Shown: positions 1 to 7,204, counted from the first letter of the stretch. The stretch: DNA of 17,577 nucleotides from a bacterium (GCA_040757115.1 JBFLYA010000071.1:1-17577), one strand, 5' to 3'. Numbers and translations: made by a program. The notes: generated by a model not told the origin, from the sequence alone.

Positions 1-67
1 TTTATGGAAAGCCATTTACCGATATAGCAGTTATTAGTCAAAATTTTACTCAGGGTGGATAAGTAAA

Positions 68-202
68 AAATCCCAAATCCCAAGCACCAAATCCCAAATA
101 AGCACCAAATTTCAAGTACTAAATACCAAACTATGGGGGGTAATGTTTTGAATTTTGGTCATTTGAATTTGTTTGGAATTTGGAATTTGTGATTTGGAAT
201 TT
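68..202. repeat. Imperfect inverted repeat, AAATCCCAAAT type
   Basis: The left arm (from about 68) is built of AAATCCCAAATC and GCACCAAAT units. The right arm (to about 202) reads TTTGGAATTTGTGATTTGG, whose reverse complement resembles the left arm. The pair can form a long imperfect hairpin. There is no coding potential. Repeats of this look are common between genes in several uncultivated phyla; a mobile origin is inferred. Confidence 0.6.
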
Positions 203-1305
203 CATAGCCATATCTGGTCAAATTTCGATTAATAAGTGCTATATATTGTCCCTATGGGACATTAAATGAAGGATGAGGTAGAATTTTCATATTCTATTTT
301 TTTCCATTTTATCATAAGAAATGGGAGAAGGCAAGCCAAATGGACATAATTGTCTAAAAATATAGAGAGTTATAGCACTAATTTGACATAGTGTAGTAAT
401 GGTTCACGCATAACTTGTTAATTCACTACGAGTAGTTACGAGTATTTAATTCTAAGCTGGAGTTTCGTGAATTTTCTATGATTCCTTTCTCATTTAATCT
501 TTGCGGTCGATTTCTTTGCGTTCTTTGCGGTTAAAAAAAGGATAAACCACAAAGGGCACAAAGTAGTAACGCAAAGGGCACAAAGGGAAGAAAATAGGTG
601 AAGCATTTTTTATCAACTCAACTTCAAAGGATAAGTTGCAAAAAAAAATCATCAGGCTTTTGAGCCTAATTTTGCCATCTTTGAACAAAATAAACAGATT
701 GATAAGGATTCAGATAGCCTCAATGGCTCCTTAAATTAACGAAACTCCAGATCCCGAAAAACCCTCATAAATATTCATTTCTTATTTTCACCGAGAATTG
801 CTGCAACCTGTCCTGCAATTCAGACAGTAGACCATAGACATCAGACATTAGACTTAAAGGAAGGAAATGGCCAGAAATTACACAAAAATAAAAGCATGGC
901 AATTGGCAGATGAATTCTGTGATTCAGACACTGGACATCAGACATAAGACTATAGACTCTATTTATGCAGGAAATTAGTGACATTTGGGAAACTATCCTC
1001 AAAACTTCACTCCCTGAATTTTTCCTAAGCCTTACCTATGTCAGTGACAGTGTCAGTGTCAGTGAAGAAACTCCTTCAACTCATCCAACACTTCCAACTC
1101 TTTCTACTCTTTCAACTCTTCCAGCAGAAGTATAGGCAGGTCTCCCAAGCCTTCATTCTTCTGCAATTTCTGCCCGCTTTAGTCTGAGGTCCGATGTCTA
1201 TAGTCTACTGTCTGAATCACAGTCCGAACATATAAATGAGTAACTACCCCCTTGAAATTGCTATAGTTTTTGGGAGAGGGGAAGTTGTGTCTAATTTTAC
1301 TCTAA
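203..1305. other. Gene-free, repeat-rich region
   Basis: I see no credible gene here; short reading frames fall inside repeats. Contents: a facing pair of TTCTTTGCGGTTA and AACCACAAAGGGCACAAAG motifs around 518-580; a solo copy of TTCACCGAGAATTGCTG at 787-803, which is the terminal repeat of the element at 7874-8070; several blocks of AGACATNAGACTATAGAC type (about 815-860, 920-960 and 1179-1215); a short tandem GTCAGT run at about 1038-1062; and a pyrimidine-rich CAACTC/TTCCAAC run at 1076-1130. I found no promoter that I trust. Confidence 0.6.
917..1222. repeat. Inverted repeat pair of the AGAC family
   Basis: CTGTGATTCAGACA at 917-930 is the exact reverse complement of TGTCTGAATCACAG at 1209-1222. 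Inside each arm follow AGAC-rich blocks (GACATAAGACTATAGAC on the left, GATGTCTATAGTCTAC on the right). A third, imperfect block lies at about 815-860. The intervening sequence is non-coding. This looks like a degenerate palindromic element; I could not see a target duplication. Confidence 0.6.
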
Positions 1306-1405
1306 AGAAAAAAGTAACTATTCACCACGAAGAGCACGAAGGACACGAAATGGAATTTAATGTCTTGTAATTTTCGGTAGTGTCTGACAATAACTACAAT
1401 TTTTT

Positions 1406-1642
1406 GTAAGCGTTCAGGTGGTGTAACAAAAGGAGATGTGGAGATTAAGGAGATAGGGAGATATTATTAAAAAAATTGAAATTAGTAGAAACTAATAGAA
1501 ATTTATGGAAATTTGTTGTTTCCCACAATCAATTTCTACCTATTTCTATAAATTTCAATCTATTTCTATTATCTTATCTCCATATCGCCCTTATCTCCTT
1601 ATCCCCTTTCTTACACTTTTGATATATAGCCTGAACGGTTAC
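1406..1642. mobile_element. Nested palindromic MITE with IS66-like ends
   Basis: The ends are GTAAGCGTTCAGG (1406-1418) and CCTGAACGGTTAC (1630-1642), inverted copies with one mismatch. AATTTTTT flanks both sides (1398-1405 and 1643-1650), a possible 8-bp target duplication, though it is low complexity. The interior is itself a long imperfect palindrome: AGGAGATNNGGAGAT purine blocks and AGTAGAAACTAATAGAAATTT on the left face their complements on the right. It lies inside the larger 1314-1915 element, so it inserted later. No coding potential. Confidence 0.7.
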
Positions 1643-1649
1643 AATTTTT

Positions 1650-1744
1650 TTAACCACAAAGATCGCAAAGAGTTTCACAAAAGAGTCAAAGATTTTTGAG
1701 AGAATAAATTTTTTCCTTTATTTCTTTGTGTACTTTGTGGTTAA
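1650..1744. repeat. Short palindromic element, TTAACCACAAAG ends
   Basis: TTAACCACAAAG (1650-1661) and its exact reverse complement CTTTGTGGTTAA (1733-1744) bound a 95-bp stretch. Related CACAAAG/CTTTG blocks occur at about 518-580. No duplication was seen. It is nested in the 1314-1915 element. Confidence 0.5.
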
Positions 1745-1911
1745 TTTCAGAGACCATCTAATTTTCTTCGTGTTCTTCGTGGTGAATAGTTACGTGGATT
1801 CAAGCAAACCTGGCCCAAGACTTCGATGCACCGCTATAGCGAATCCAATGACTCTATTCGATAATTCATCAAATTTCACTTCGTGCTCTCCGTGCCCTTC
1901 GTGGTGAATAG

Positions 1912-2763
1912 TTACAGAAAAAATTTAAAAAAGTGCTTGACTTTTATATGGTAGTCTGACCCTAATACTCTTCTCAAAATCCAAAAAGCAACAAGAATCA
2001 CTCCAAATGTGCAAACAATTGCCGCACCTGTTGGCAAGTCTAATTGGTAAGACAAAAAAAGACCAATTATGGATGTAAGTATTCCAATTATCCAACCCAA
2101 GATAAGTCTTTTGCTTATCTTTTCAAAAACTAATCCTGCACAAACTGCAGGAACTATAAGATAAGAGAATACCAAAAGAACACCAGCAACTGCAACTGAT
2201 GTGGTAACAACAAGTCCAAATGTAGCATAAAAAAGGAAATCCCAAAGTTTAATTCTAATCCCTTGGTTTTCTGCTTCTCTGGGATATAAGGAAATCTTAA
2301 GGAAGGTCTTTCTCCAAATTATGTGGAATATACCCACTAAAATTGCAACAATAAATATTTTGAAAATATCCACCCCTGTTACAAATAATATATTCCCTAC
2401 CAGCATTCCTTTTATATGTTCTGCTTCTTCAGGTATTTTAGTCAGGACAAGAATTGCACCTGCCGTTGAAACTGCGTAAACTATTCCTATTATTGCTTCC
2501 TGAGATACTTTTTTGTCCTTTACCCTTGTTAGGGAAAATATTCCTGCACCAATGAGAGTAAATAGAAGAGAAATCAAATATGCAGAGGTTGAATGAATCT
2601 CAACTCCAAAAAGAATTGATGATATTGCACCCAGTGCGGCAATCTGTGCTAATGCTAAATCCACAAAAATTATCTCTCTCTCAATGATATGGATGCCAAA
2701 ATATGCATAGATACCTGTTAATATCAAACAAGCAATAAAAGGTGCCAACATTAATTCATACAT
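1912..2763 (-). CDS. znuB: Zn/Mn-type ABC transporter permease (ZnuB-like)
   Basis: An integral membrane permease of the ABC-3 family that would form the channel for zinc or manganese import with the binding protein encoded upstream. The 283 residues form about seven to nine hydrophobic helices and match the usual family length (260-290). The ...FVDLALAQIAALGA... region at residues 33-46 and the IKLWDFLFYATFGLVVTTSVAVAG region are typical of ZnuB/MntB. Start: ATG with AAAGGAGG seven bases upstream. It is last in a minus-strand metal operon and is now separated from the binding protein by a 222-bp element. The stop is unusual: TAA is supplied by the GTAAC end of an inserted element, and the final codon CTG is completed by its first G. 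The uninterrupted sequence would have read CTT TAG, giving the same protein. No ATPase gene (ZnuC) is present, so the ATPase must come from elsewhere. Zinc versus manganese cannot be decided. Confidence 0.9.
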   Translation of the reverse strand: MYELMLAPFIACLILTGIYAYFGIHIIEREIIFVDLALAQIAALGAISSILFGVEIHSTSAYLISLLFTLIGAGIFSLTRVKDKKVSQEAIIGIVYAVSTAGAILVLTKIPEEAEHIKGMLVGNILFVTGVDIFKIFIVAILVGIFHIIWRKTFLKISLYPREAENQGIRIKLWDFLFYATFGLVVTTSVAVAGVLLVFSYLIVPAVCAGLVFEKISKRLILGWIIGILTSIIGLFLSYQLDLPTGAAIVCTFGVILVAFWILRRVLGSDYHIKVKHFFKFFL

Positions 2764-2814
2764 AATTTTCCTCCTTTGCGTTTAGATATTCTGGTAGTCT
2801 ATGTAGCCCGGGCA

Positions 2815-3036
2815 CTAACTGTTCAGCCGTGTCTATCAGATGGGACAATATTAACTCAAAACTCAAATGTCAAAACTCAAAACCTCATCTCAAAACCTTA
2901 AAACTAATAGATTCATTGAGATTTATTGCGACTGATGGAGAAGCCTTTAGTTTTTAGTTTTAAGTTGTAGTTTTGAGCTTTGCGTTTTGAGATTTGAGTT
3001 ATAGTTACATATTTTTATCTATACCTGAACGGTTAC
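2815..3036. mobile_element. Palindromic MITE with IS66-like ends between znuA and znuB
   Basis: The right end CCTGAACGGTTAC (3024-3036) faces a diverged left end CTAACTGTTCAGC (2815-2827; ten of thirteen positions pair). The flanks are a perfect 8-bp duplication, CCCGGGCA, at 2807-2814 and 3037-3044, which is strong because this site is G+C-rich and not repetitive. The interior is an imperfect palindrome of ACTCAAAACTCAAA units facing TTTTGAG/TTTGAGTT units. It splits the permease gene from the binding-protein gene and may affect read-through. Confidence 0.82.
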
Positions 3037-3081
3037 CCCGGGCAGATAGGCACTCAGATACCAGACCACCGAATGGTTGCC

Positions 3082-3984
3082 TTATTTCATTGTTTCTTCT
3101 ATTTTTTCAATTATGTAATCAAAGAGTTTAAAATAATTATTAACCCCTTTTACACCTCCTGTCTGGCCTGGAAGGAGTAAAACCTTTGCACCTGTTTTCC
3201 TTGAGATTAAATCTGGTGCTTTGAGAGAAAAATATGACTCAACAATTATTAATCTGACCTCCTCCTGTTTTATTGTTTCAATAAGTTTTGCCACATGAGA
3301 AGGTGAAGGTGGAATACCTGGTTTTGGCTCAACAAAGCCTGCAATTTGCAAGTCAAAGGTATTTGTAAAATAGGGCCAGGAATTATGATAAGTAACAATC
3401 TTTGTTCCTTTGTATCTTGAAATTTTCTCTTTCCACTCAAGAATTTTTTCATCAAGTTTTTTTAAAAAATCTGCCCTATTTTTCTCAAAATATTCTTTAT
3501 CTTTTGGTGAAATCTTAACGAGGGTATTTAAAATATTTTTTGTAACAACCTTTGCACTCTCGGGTGATAAAAGATAATGTGGATTTCCATAGAGGTGTAT
3601 ATCCCCCATAGAGGCATCTATTTTCCCTTCAGGAACTTCTAACTTTTTAACCCCAACGGATACATCGCAATATCCTTTCTTACCATAAAACAAATTTGAA
3701 TTTCTTGCTGTCTCAACAAGTGAATCAACCCACATATCTAAGTCCATCCCAATTTTTACTAACATATCTGCATCCCTTAATTTTATTACCATACTTGGTC
3801 TGGGCTCAATTTGATGAATATCCTGATTTCCAGTTGACAAACTTACCACAGAAACCTTATCTCCACCTACATATTCAACTAAACTTTTCAGGTCTTCTGT
3901 AGTGGTTACAACTTTTGTTGTTGCAAAGACAGTTGAGTTTATGCTTAGAAATAGCGGCAGAATAAATATCCATATATTTCTCAT
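3082..3984 (-). CDS. znuA: Zn/Mn-type ABC transporter substrate-binding protein (ZnuA-like)
   Basis: Periplasmic metal-binding lipoprotein-like or secreted protein of the cluster A-I family (ZnuA/TroA), which captures Zn2+ or Mn2+ for the permease. Residues 1-21 are a signal peptide (hydrophobic core, cleavage near VFA/TT; no lipobox cysteine). Metal ligands by family position: H57 in QDIHQIEPRPS, H136 in GNPHYLLSP, H200 in TYHNSWPYF and an acidic ligand near E249 (IIVESYF). The length of 300 is normal. The His-rich loop of many ZnuA proteins is missing; only GDIHLYGNPH remains. Start: ATG with AAGGAG about nine bases upstream. A MITE (4004-4160) is inserted immediately upstream of this Shine-Dalgarno sequence, between it and the outer-membrane protein gene. 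The missing ATPase gene would normally be adjacent. Confidence 0.92.
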   Translation of the reverse strand: MRNIWIFILPLFLSINSTVFATTKVVTTTEDLKSLVEYVGGDKVSVVSLSTGNQDIHQIEPRPSMVIKLRDADMLVKIGMDLDMWVDSLVETARNSNLFYGKKGYCDVSVGVKKLEVPEGKIDASMGDIHLYGNPHYLLSPESAKVVTKNILNTLVKISPKDKEYFEKNRADFLKKLDEKILEWKEKISRYKGTKIVTYHNSWPYFTNTFDLQIAGFVEPKPGIPPSPSHVAKLIETIKQEEVRLIIVESYFSLKAPDLISRKTGAKVLLLPGQTGGVKGVNNYFKLFDYIIEKIEETMK

Positions 3985-4003
3985 TTTTTTAGCTCCTTTT
4001 TTC

Positions 4004-4160
4004 GTAACCGTTCAGGGAGTCTGGTGTCTGGTGTCTAAGTATCTATGTTACATAGATTACCAGACACATAGACACCCTTTACGCAAAATCGTAGGACTTG
4101 CTACTGTCCTGATTTCCCGAATGTTAACTGATTGCTGATACAGGATGGCTGAACGCTTAC
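4004..4160. mobile_element. Palindromic MITE with IS66-like ends upstream of znuA
   Basis: GTAACCGTTCAG (4004-4015) and CTGAACGCTTAC (4149-4160) are inverted copies with one mismatch. The flanks CTTTTTTC at 3996-4003 and 4161-4168 are a perfect 8-bp target duplication. The interior holds GTCTGGTGTCTGG units on the left that face CCAGACACATAGACACC. It shares ends, but not its core, with the elements at 1406-1642 and 2815-3036. It lies between the outer-membrane gene stop and the znuA ribosome binding site; its removal would leave a gap of about 40 bases, typical of an operon. Confidence 0.85.
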
Positions 4161-4182
4161 CTTTTTTCTTACTCCACACCCT

Positions 4183-5289
4183 CTACTCAAGTGGGTGACT
4201 ATGTGGTCCTATCCCAAATTGCAACTGCAAATATGCAGAATCATTTTTATTTTCAAAATCATATTTATACTGCAGTCTCAACTTGGTTGTCTCGGTTAAA
4301 TTTCTTGTAGCAATTAGAGATAAACCTTCAGATTTTTTTGCTATATTTACATCATCATTATGTGGCCAGGCATCCTCTGTATGGTCATATCTAACACCAA
4401 AATCGTAATACTTATTTAGCTTATAGTTTGCAAAACTGTAAAAGCCACTTCTTTCTATTTTACCAATAGGAACCTCTCTTTTTAAGAAAAAGATTTCATT
4501 TTGCAACAAAAATCTTTTATGAGCAGAGAGCCATTTTTTGTAGGTCAGGTCTATTCCATAAACTTCTACATTATCTTTATGTTCTTTAAAATGTGCTCCT
4601 TTCCCTTTGGCAAAATTTAAGCCAATTTCTAATTCAGAAATATCTGACCATGGATACGAACCCCACAATTTTGCTGTACAAACCTTGTCTGCAAGAGAAA
4701 ATTCATCTGTATGATGCTCTTCTTCATCGTGGTGGTGATGACCTTCTACATACCATGTTCCTAACTCAAACTGAAGGAATCTTTTTGTTGGCAGTAGATA
4801 ACTTAACACTGCTCCTTGTCCCACTAATCCATGCCCCCCAAAGAAATTTGTAATAACCTCAGGCTGGTCAGCATAAGGTCGATGATGGGAGTGAATCTTA
4901 TTTATTTTCCCAAAATCAGTATGGATTTTTCCTGCTTTTAGATTAAATCCTTTTCCTAAATTTAAGAAACTGACATAACCTTCACAAATTTCTGCTACGG
5001 TTTCTTCTCCATGTCTATGCATTGCTAAAAACATATCCGCCCGCATCTGTGGATAAATATATCCTTGCAATGCCAATTCAACTTCCCTGACTAAAATTTT
5101 ATTTCTCTCTTCATCATTTTTATCATCATTTAACTTTCCGACTATGTCTCCAACAAAACTTACATCCGGAAAGTTTGCCGTAGTTGTTTTCATCCCTGGT
5201 GGCAGAGTTGATTGTTCCTCCTGATTTTGAGCAAAGGAAATACCTCCCAATAGAAAAACCATCAATAAATTAATAAAATTTTTTTTCAT
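4183..5289 (-). CDS. Histidine-rich outer-membrane beta-barrel protein of the metal locus
   Basis: I do not recognise a named family. The protein has a clear signal peptide (residues 1-20, MKKN...SFA, cleavage before QNQEE) and then alternating hydrophobic/polar segments typical of an outer-membrane beta barrel of 16 or more strands, ending in a short strand before HSHPLE. Histidines are concentrated in apparent loops: H133, H135, H136 (KIHSHHRPYAD), a cluster at 184-193 (GHHHHDEEEHH) and the C-terminal HSHP. There is no TonB-box or plug domain that I can see and the length of 368 is porin-like. Its place directly before znuA, with AGGAGG before the ATG, suggests a zinc-concentrating or zinc-conducting porin induced in zinc shortage. 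That role is inference. Alternatives: another divalent metal, or a structural barrel protein. Confidence 0.75.
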   Translation of the reverse strand: MKKNFINLLMVFLLGGISFAQNQEEQSTLPPGMKTTTANFPDVSFVGDIVGKLNDDKNDEERNKILVREVELALQGYIYPQMRADMFLAMHRHGEETVAEICEGYVSFLNLGKGFNLKAGKIHTDFGKINKIHSHHRPYADQPEVITNFFGGHGLVGQGAVLSYLLPTKRFLQFELGTWYVEGHHHHDEEEHHTDEFSLADKVCTAKLWGSYPWSDISELEIGLNFAKGKGAHFKEHKDNVEVYGIDLTYKKWLSAHKRFLLQNEIFFLKREVPIGKIERSGFYSFANYKLNKYYDFGVRYDHTEDAWPHNDDVNIAKKSEGLSLIATRNLTETTKLRLQYKYDFENKNDSAYLQLQFGIGPHSHPLE

Positions 5290-5365
5290 TTTTGAACCTC
5301 CTGTAAATAGATTTCACCGCAGAACCACAGAAGACGCAGAGAGTAATAAAAAACCAACTGGTATT

Positions 5366-5386
5366 AAGGGCAAGCCATGAGCCCTT
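5366..5386 (-). other. Short perfect hairpin between small protein and porin-like gene
   Basis: AAGGGC (5366-5371) and GCCCTT (5381-5386) pair exactly across a 9-base loop. On the minus strand it is followed after 12 bases by a T-run (about 5347-5353), so it could be a weak attenuator within the metal operon. The rest of 5290-5497 holds part of a CCGCAGAACCACAGAAG repeat and an inverted TTATGG/CCATAA pair, and no gene. Confidence 0.3.
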
Positions 5387-5497
5387 GCATCATCCTGCTG
5401 GGCAAACGCTTATGGTTATCCCTCCATAACAGAGCAAGCTGCCTGTCCCTCTTCTGTCTTGCGAATTGTTTTTTTACCGCGAATGGAAAAAACGGGG

Positions 5498-5758
5498 TTA
5501 TGCCGGTGGGGCACGACTAAATAGAGAGGTTGAAGCAATTGAAGGCAATAGCAAAGATTCTTGGGGTAAATCTAAAGCGGAAATATGTTGAAGGATATCA
5601 AATGAGACATCATCCTGCTGAATTAAAGATAACTGGTGGCTTACAATACAAAGTGAACACTCAGAATGTGAAGTCTCATCCTCGTGGTGATGAAAGCCTC
5701 CTACAAAGGAGAAGAATAAAAAAAGTAATATCAAAACAAAAGAAATCTTTTTATTCAT
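5498..5758 (-). CDS. Small secreted His/Cys metal-binding protein (DUF2946-like)
   Basis: An 86-residue protein with a hydrophobic leader (residues 5-21), then a compact metal-binding patch: H23-H25, H31, C34 and C37 (CSLC) and H41. It ends in RAPPA. A CxxC-x3-H patch after a leader and a terminal R[AG]PP sequence are, from memory, typical of small DUF2946-like proteins found beside metal and heme transport genes. I chose the ATG at 5758 rather than the longer frame to 5794 because the leader begins there and because the upstream bases are a promoter whose predicted start site falls at about 5759. The mRNA would then be nearly leaderless, in line with the absence of a Shine-Dalgarno sequence. 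First gene of the metal operon; a periplasmic zinc sensor, chaperone or buffer role is inference. Confidence 0.65.
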   Translation of the reverse strand: MNKKISFVLILLFLFFSFVGGFHHHEDETSHSECSLCIVSHQLSLIQQDDVSFDILQHISALDLPQESLLLPSIASTSLFSRAPPA

Positions 5759-5765
5759 AGAACCA

Positions 5766-5794
5766 AGTTTAACATAAATAGTTATCATTGTCAA
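5766..5794 (-). promoter_or_regulatory. Promoter of the metal operon
   Basis: On the minus strand: TTGACA (5794-5789), a 17-base spacer, then TAAACT (5771-5766). The expected start is near 5759, one base before the ATG at 5758. The spacer and -10 carry TAACATAAATAGTTA (5770-5784), a weak dyad (TAAC/GTTA) placed where a Fur/Zur-type repressor would block the promoter. The promoter call is good; the operator is a guess. Confidence 0.6.
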
Positions 5795-5803
5795 GAAAAA
5801 AAA

Positions 5804-6070
5804 TTAAAAAGCTGGTAATGCCTCGGTTATCAGGTGTAAATTGTTTGTAGTAACCCGCTTTATCGGATGAATTCCTGATAAACAACCGCATAATGTTTTT
5901 TGCAAAAGTAAGTTCCTCTTTTCGCAACTAATGTGGAGTGCGAAAGTGCCAGAGATGCTATCTCCTTGCTTTCGCTTACGGATAAGTCTCATCCGCATTA
6001 TATCCAGGCCGGTTTCAGGATCAATTACAGCCCCTAAATCATTAATTACCTTCCATTTTAAGCTCTCCAT
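5804..6070 (-). CDS. DUF59/MIP18-like protein, divergent or decaying
   Basis: The first 30 residues (KVINDLGAVIDPETGLDIMR plus MRLI) match the DUF59 (MIP18/SufT-like) signature V.DPE.G.[DN]I..[ML].L. These proteins assist Fe-S cluster assembly. The end (GIHPIKRVTTNN) still resembles the family's closing G[IV]..V.V...N strand. The middle, where the conserved SP.CP cysteine region belongs, reads ALHISCEKRNLLLQ and is poorly conserved, so the gene may be diverged or decaying. The length of 88 is slightly short (usual about 95-110). Start: ATG 6070 with GGGAG seven bases upstream. It overlaps the 3' end of the MinD gene by 29 bases, implying translational coupling. A 36-base imperfect palindrome lies within it (5940-5975). 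Confidence 0.55.
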   Translation of the reverse strand: MESLKWKVINDLGAVIDPETGLDIMRMRLIRKRKQGDSISGTFALHISCEKRNLLLQKTLCGCLSGIHPIKRVTTNNLHLITEALPAF

Positions 6071-6914
6071 AGCATTGCTCCCAGATCTTTTTAATGGTAA
6101 CAGAAACTTCTGCGTGGCTATACTCGACCACAGGTTTTTTATTAACCAGTGATTCTACCACCAGCGGGTCAAAACGGATTTTGCCCACCAGACTATATCC
6201 GTTCTGCTGGCAATATTGTGTAATTCTCTCTGCCATCTCGGTATTCAGATCGTATTTGTTGATACAGACCAGGGTTGGGATGCCAAAATGGCCGGCTAAT
6301 TTAGCCACCCGGTCTAAATCGTGCAGTCCGGATAGAGTGGGTTCGGTTACCACCAGCACAGCCGATGCCCCGGTGATAGCCGCAATTACCGGACAGCCAA
6401 TACCTGGCGGGCCATCAATAATAATCAGGTTATATTTATGTTTTTCAGCTAACAGTTTAGCCTGATTTCTTACTAAGGTAACCAGCTTACCAGAGTTTTC
6501 CTCAGCTATACCCAGCTTTGCATGTGCCATCGGGCCATATTGGGTCTCGGATATAAACCAATCACCAGATAGGTTCTCCTCCATTTTAATTGCCTTTTGC
6601 TCACAGATATGGCTGCAAACCCCACAGCCTTCACAGGAGATAGAATTAACCTTGAAACCAGGTGATATGGCATCAAACCGGCAAACAACTATGCACTTAC
6701 CGCACTTATTACAGGCCCGCATATCCAATTTAGCAATCTTACCGCTTCTAAACTGGTGAGTCTCTTTGACCTGAGGCTGAAGCAGAAGATGCAGGTCTGC
6801 CGCATCCACATCGCAGTCTGCCATAACCTTGTTTTTAGCTAAAGCAGCAAAAGAAGCAGTAATAATAGTCTTACCCGTGCCTCCTTTACCGCTGATAACA
6901 ACCAGCTCTTTCAA
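6042..6914 (-). CDS. MinD-superfamily P-loop ATPase with inserted two-cluster ferredoxin domain
   Basis: Cytoplasmic ATPase of the CobQ/MinD/ParA group. Walker A is GKGGTGKT (residues 9-16, deviant MinD lysine at 10), followed by a DCDVDAAD switch. A 2[4Fe-4S] ferredoxin insert has C68-C71-C74-C78 and C94-C97-C100-C104. The later IIIDGPPGIGCPV and VVTEPT segments are the Walker B and adenine-binding regions. The family occurs in anaerobes next to DUF59 and NifX-like genes and is thought to act in Fe-S or cofactor metallation (NBP35/Mrp relatives); the exact role is unknown. Start: TTG at 6914, six bases after AAAGGGGG, which gives MKELVVISGKGG and fits the family; the frame continues upstream but has no better start. 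A 5' copy with ATG instead of TTG survives at 16811-16898. It overlaps the DUF59 gene. Confidence 0.9.
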   Translation of the reverse strand: MKELVVISGKGGTGKTIITASFAALAKNKVMADCDVDAADLHLLLQPQVKETHQFRSGKIAKLDMRACNKCGKCIVVCRFDAISPGFKVNSISCEGCGVCSHICEQKAIKMEENLSGDWFISETQYGPMAHAKLGIAEENSGKLVTLVRNQAKLLAEKHKYNLIIIDGPPGIGCPVIAAITGASAVLVVTEPTLSGLHDLDRVAKLAGHFGIPTLVCINKYDLNTEMAERITQYCQQNGYSLVGKIRFDPLVVESLVNKKPVVEYSHAEVSVTIKKIWEQCYGELKMEGN

Positions 6915-7204
6915 TTTTATTCCCCCTTTCAAATCTAAAATAGAGCTTGACAATGCCTGCTCACAAACTACTGTTATACGCTCTGCCGATCTACTCTCAC
7001 GTATGTGTTTAGCTCCTTAATATGTGTTGAGCTTCCTCATTAAAGAGCCAGAAATCGTTTTGTTTAATTGTAAATTTTAAATTGCAAATTTTAAATTTTT
7101 TCGACCTGTGAAATAGGTTTACAAATATCCTCCAATAGAGTAGAGAAAGCGTCCCGCTTTGTATCTTCAGTGAGAAAAAGAATAAACAGGCCGCTCCTAT
7201 GGAG
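6915..7204. other. Intergenic stretch without a confident gene
   Basis: No complete gene is visible. The MinD reading frame stays open upstream to about 7018 (residues ...HIRESRSAERITVV...), which may be the tail of a lost gene, but I do not recognise it. There is an AT-rich inverted run (TAAATTTTAAATTGCAAATTT) at about 7070-7100 and a perfect AAAGCG/CGCTTT mini-hairpin near 7147-7161. A terminator for the DUF4325 gene is possible but not clear. Confidence 0.35.

Larger units (their letters stand above)
1314..1915. mobile_element. Non-autonomous element with IS66-like ends, 8-bp duplication
   Basis: The left end is GTAACTATTCACCACGAAG (1314-1332) and the right end (1897-1915) is its exact reverse complement, a 19-bp perfect terminal inverted repeat. 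AGAAAAAA flanks it on both sides (1306-1313 and 1916-1923), an 8-bp target duplication. Ends beginning GTAA with 8-bp duplications are typical of the IS66 family; there is no transposase, so it would be a MITE-like passenger. A second copy of the right end lies inside at 1774-1793, and two other palindromes (1406-1642 and 1650-1744) are nested in it. The right end lies in the stop codon of the metal permease gene. Confidence 0.8.

Noticed and set aside
494-1699. Short reading frames at 494-688 (minus) and 1505-1699 (plus)
   Set aside because: Both are built from palindromic repeat sequence, have no ribosome site and no recognisable protein pattern.
1912-2763. Permease truncated by the repeat at its 3' end
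   Set aside because: Rebuilding the empty site from the 8-bp duplication gives the same final Leu and a stop, so nothing was lost.
2764-3081. Degraded znuC ATPase gene between permease and binding protein
   Set aside because: The gap is a complete MITE with target duplications; without it only about 90 bases remain and no Walker or signature motif is visible in any frame.
5770-5784. Zur box in the metal promoter
   Set aside because: Only four bases pair in each arm (TAAC/GTTA) and the inner positions do not; too weak to call as an operator on its own.
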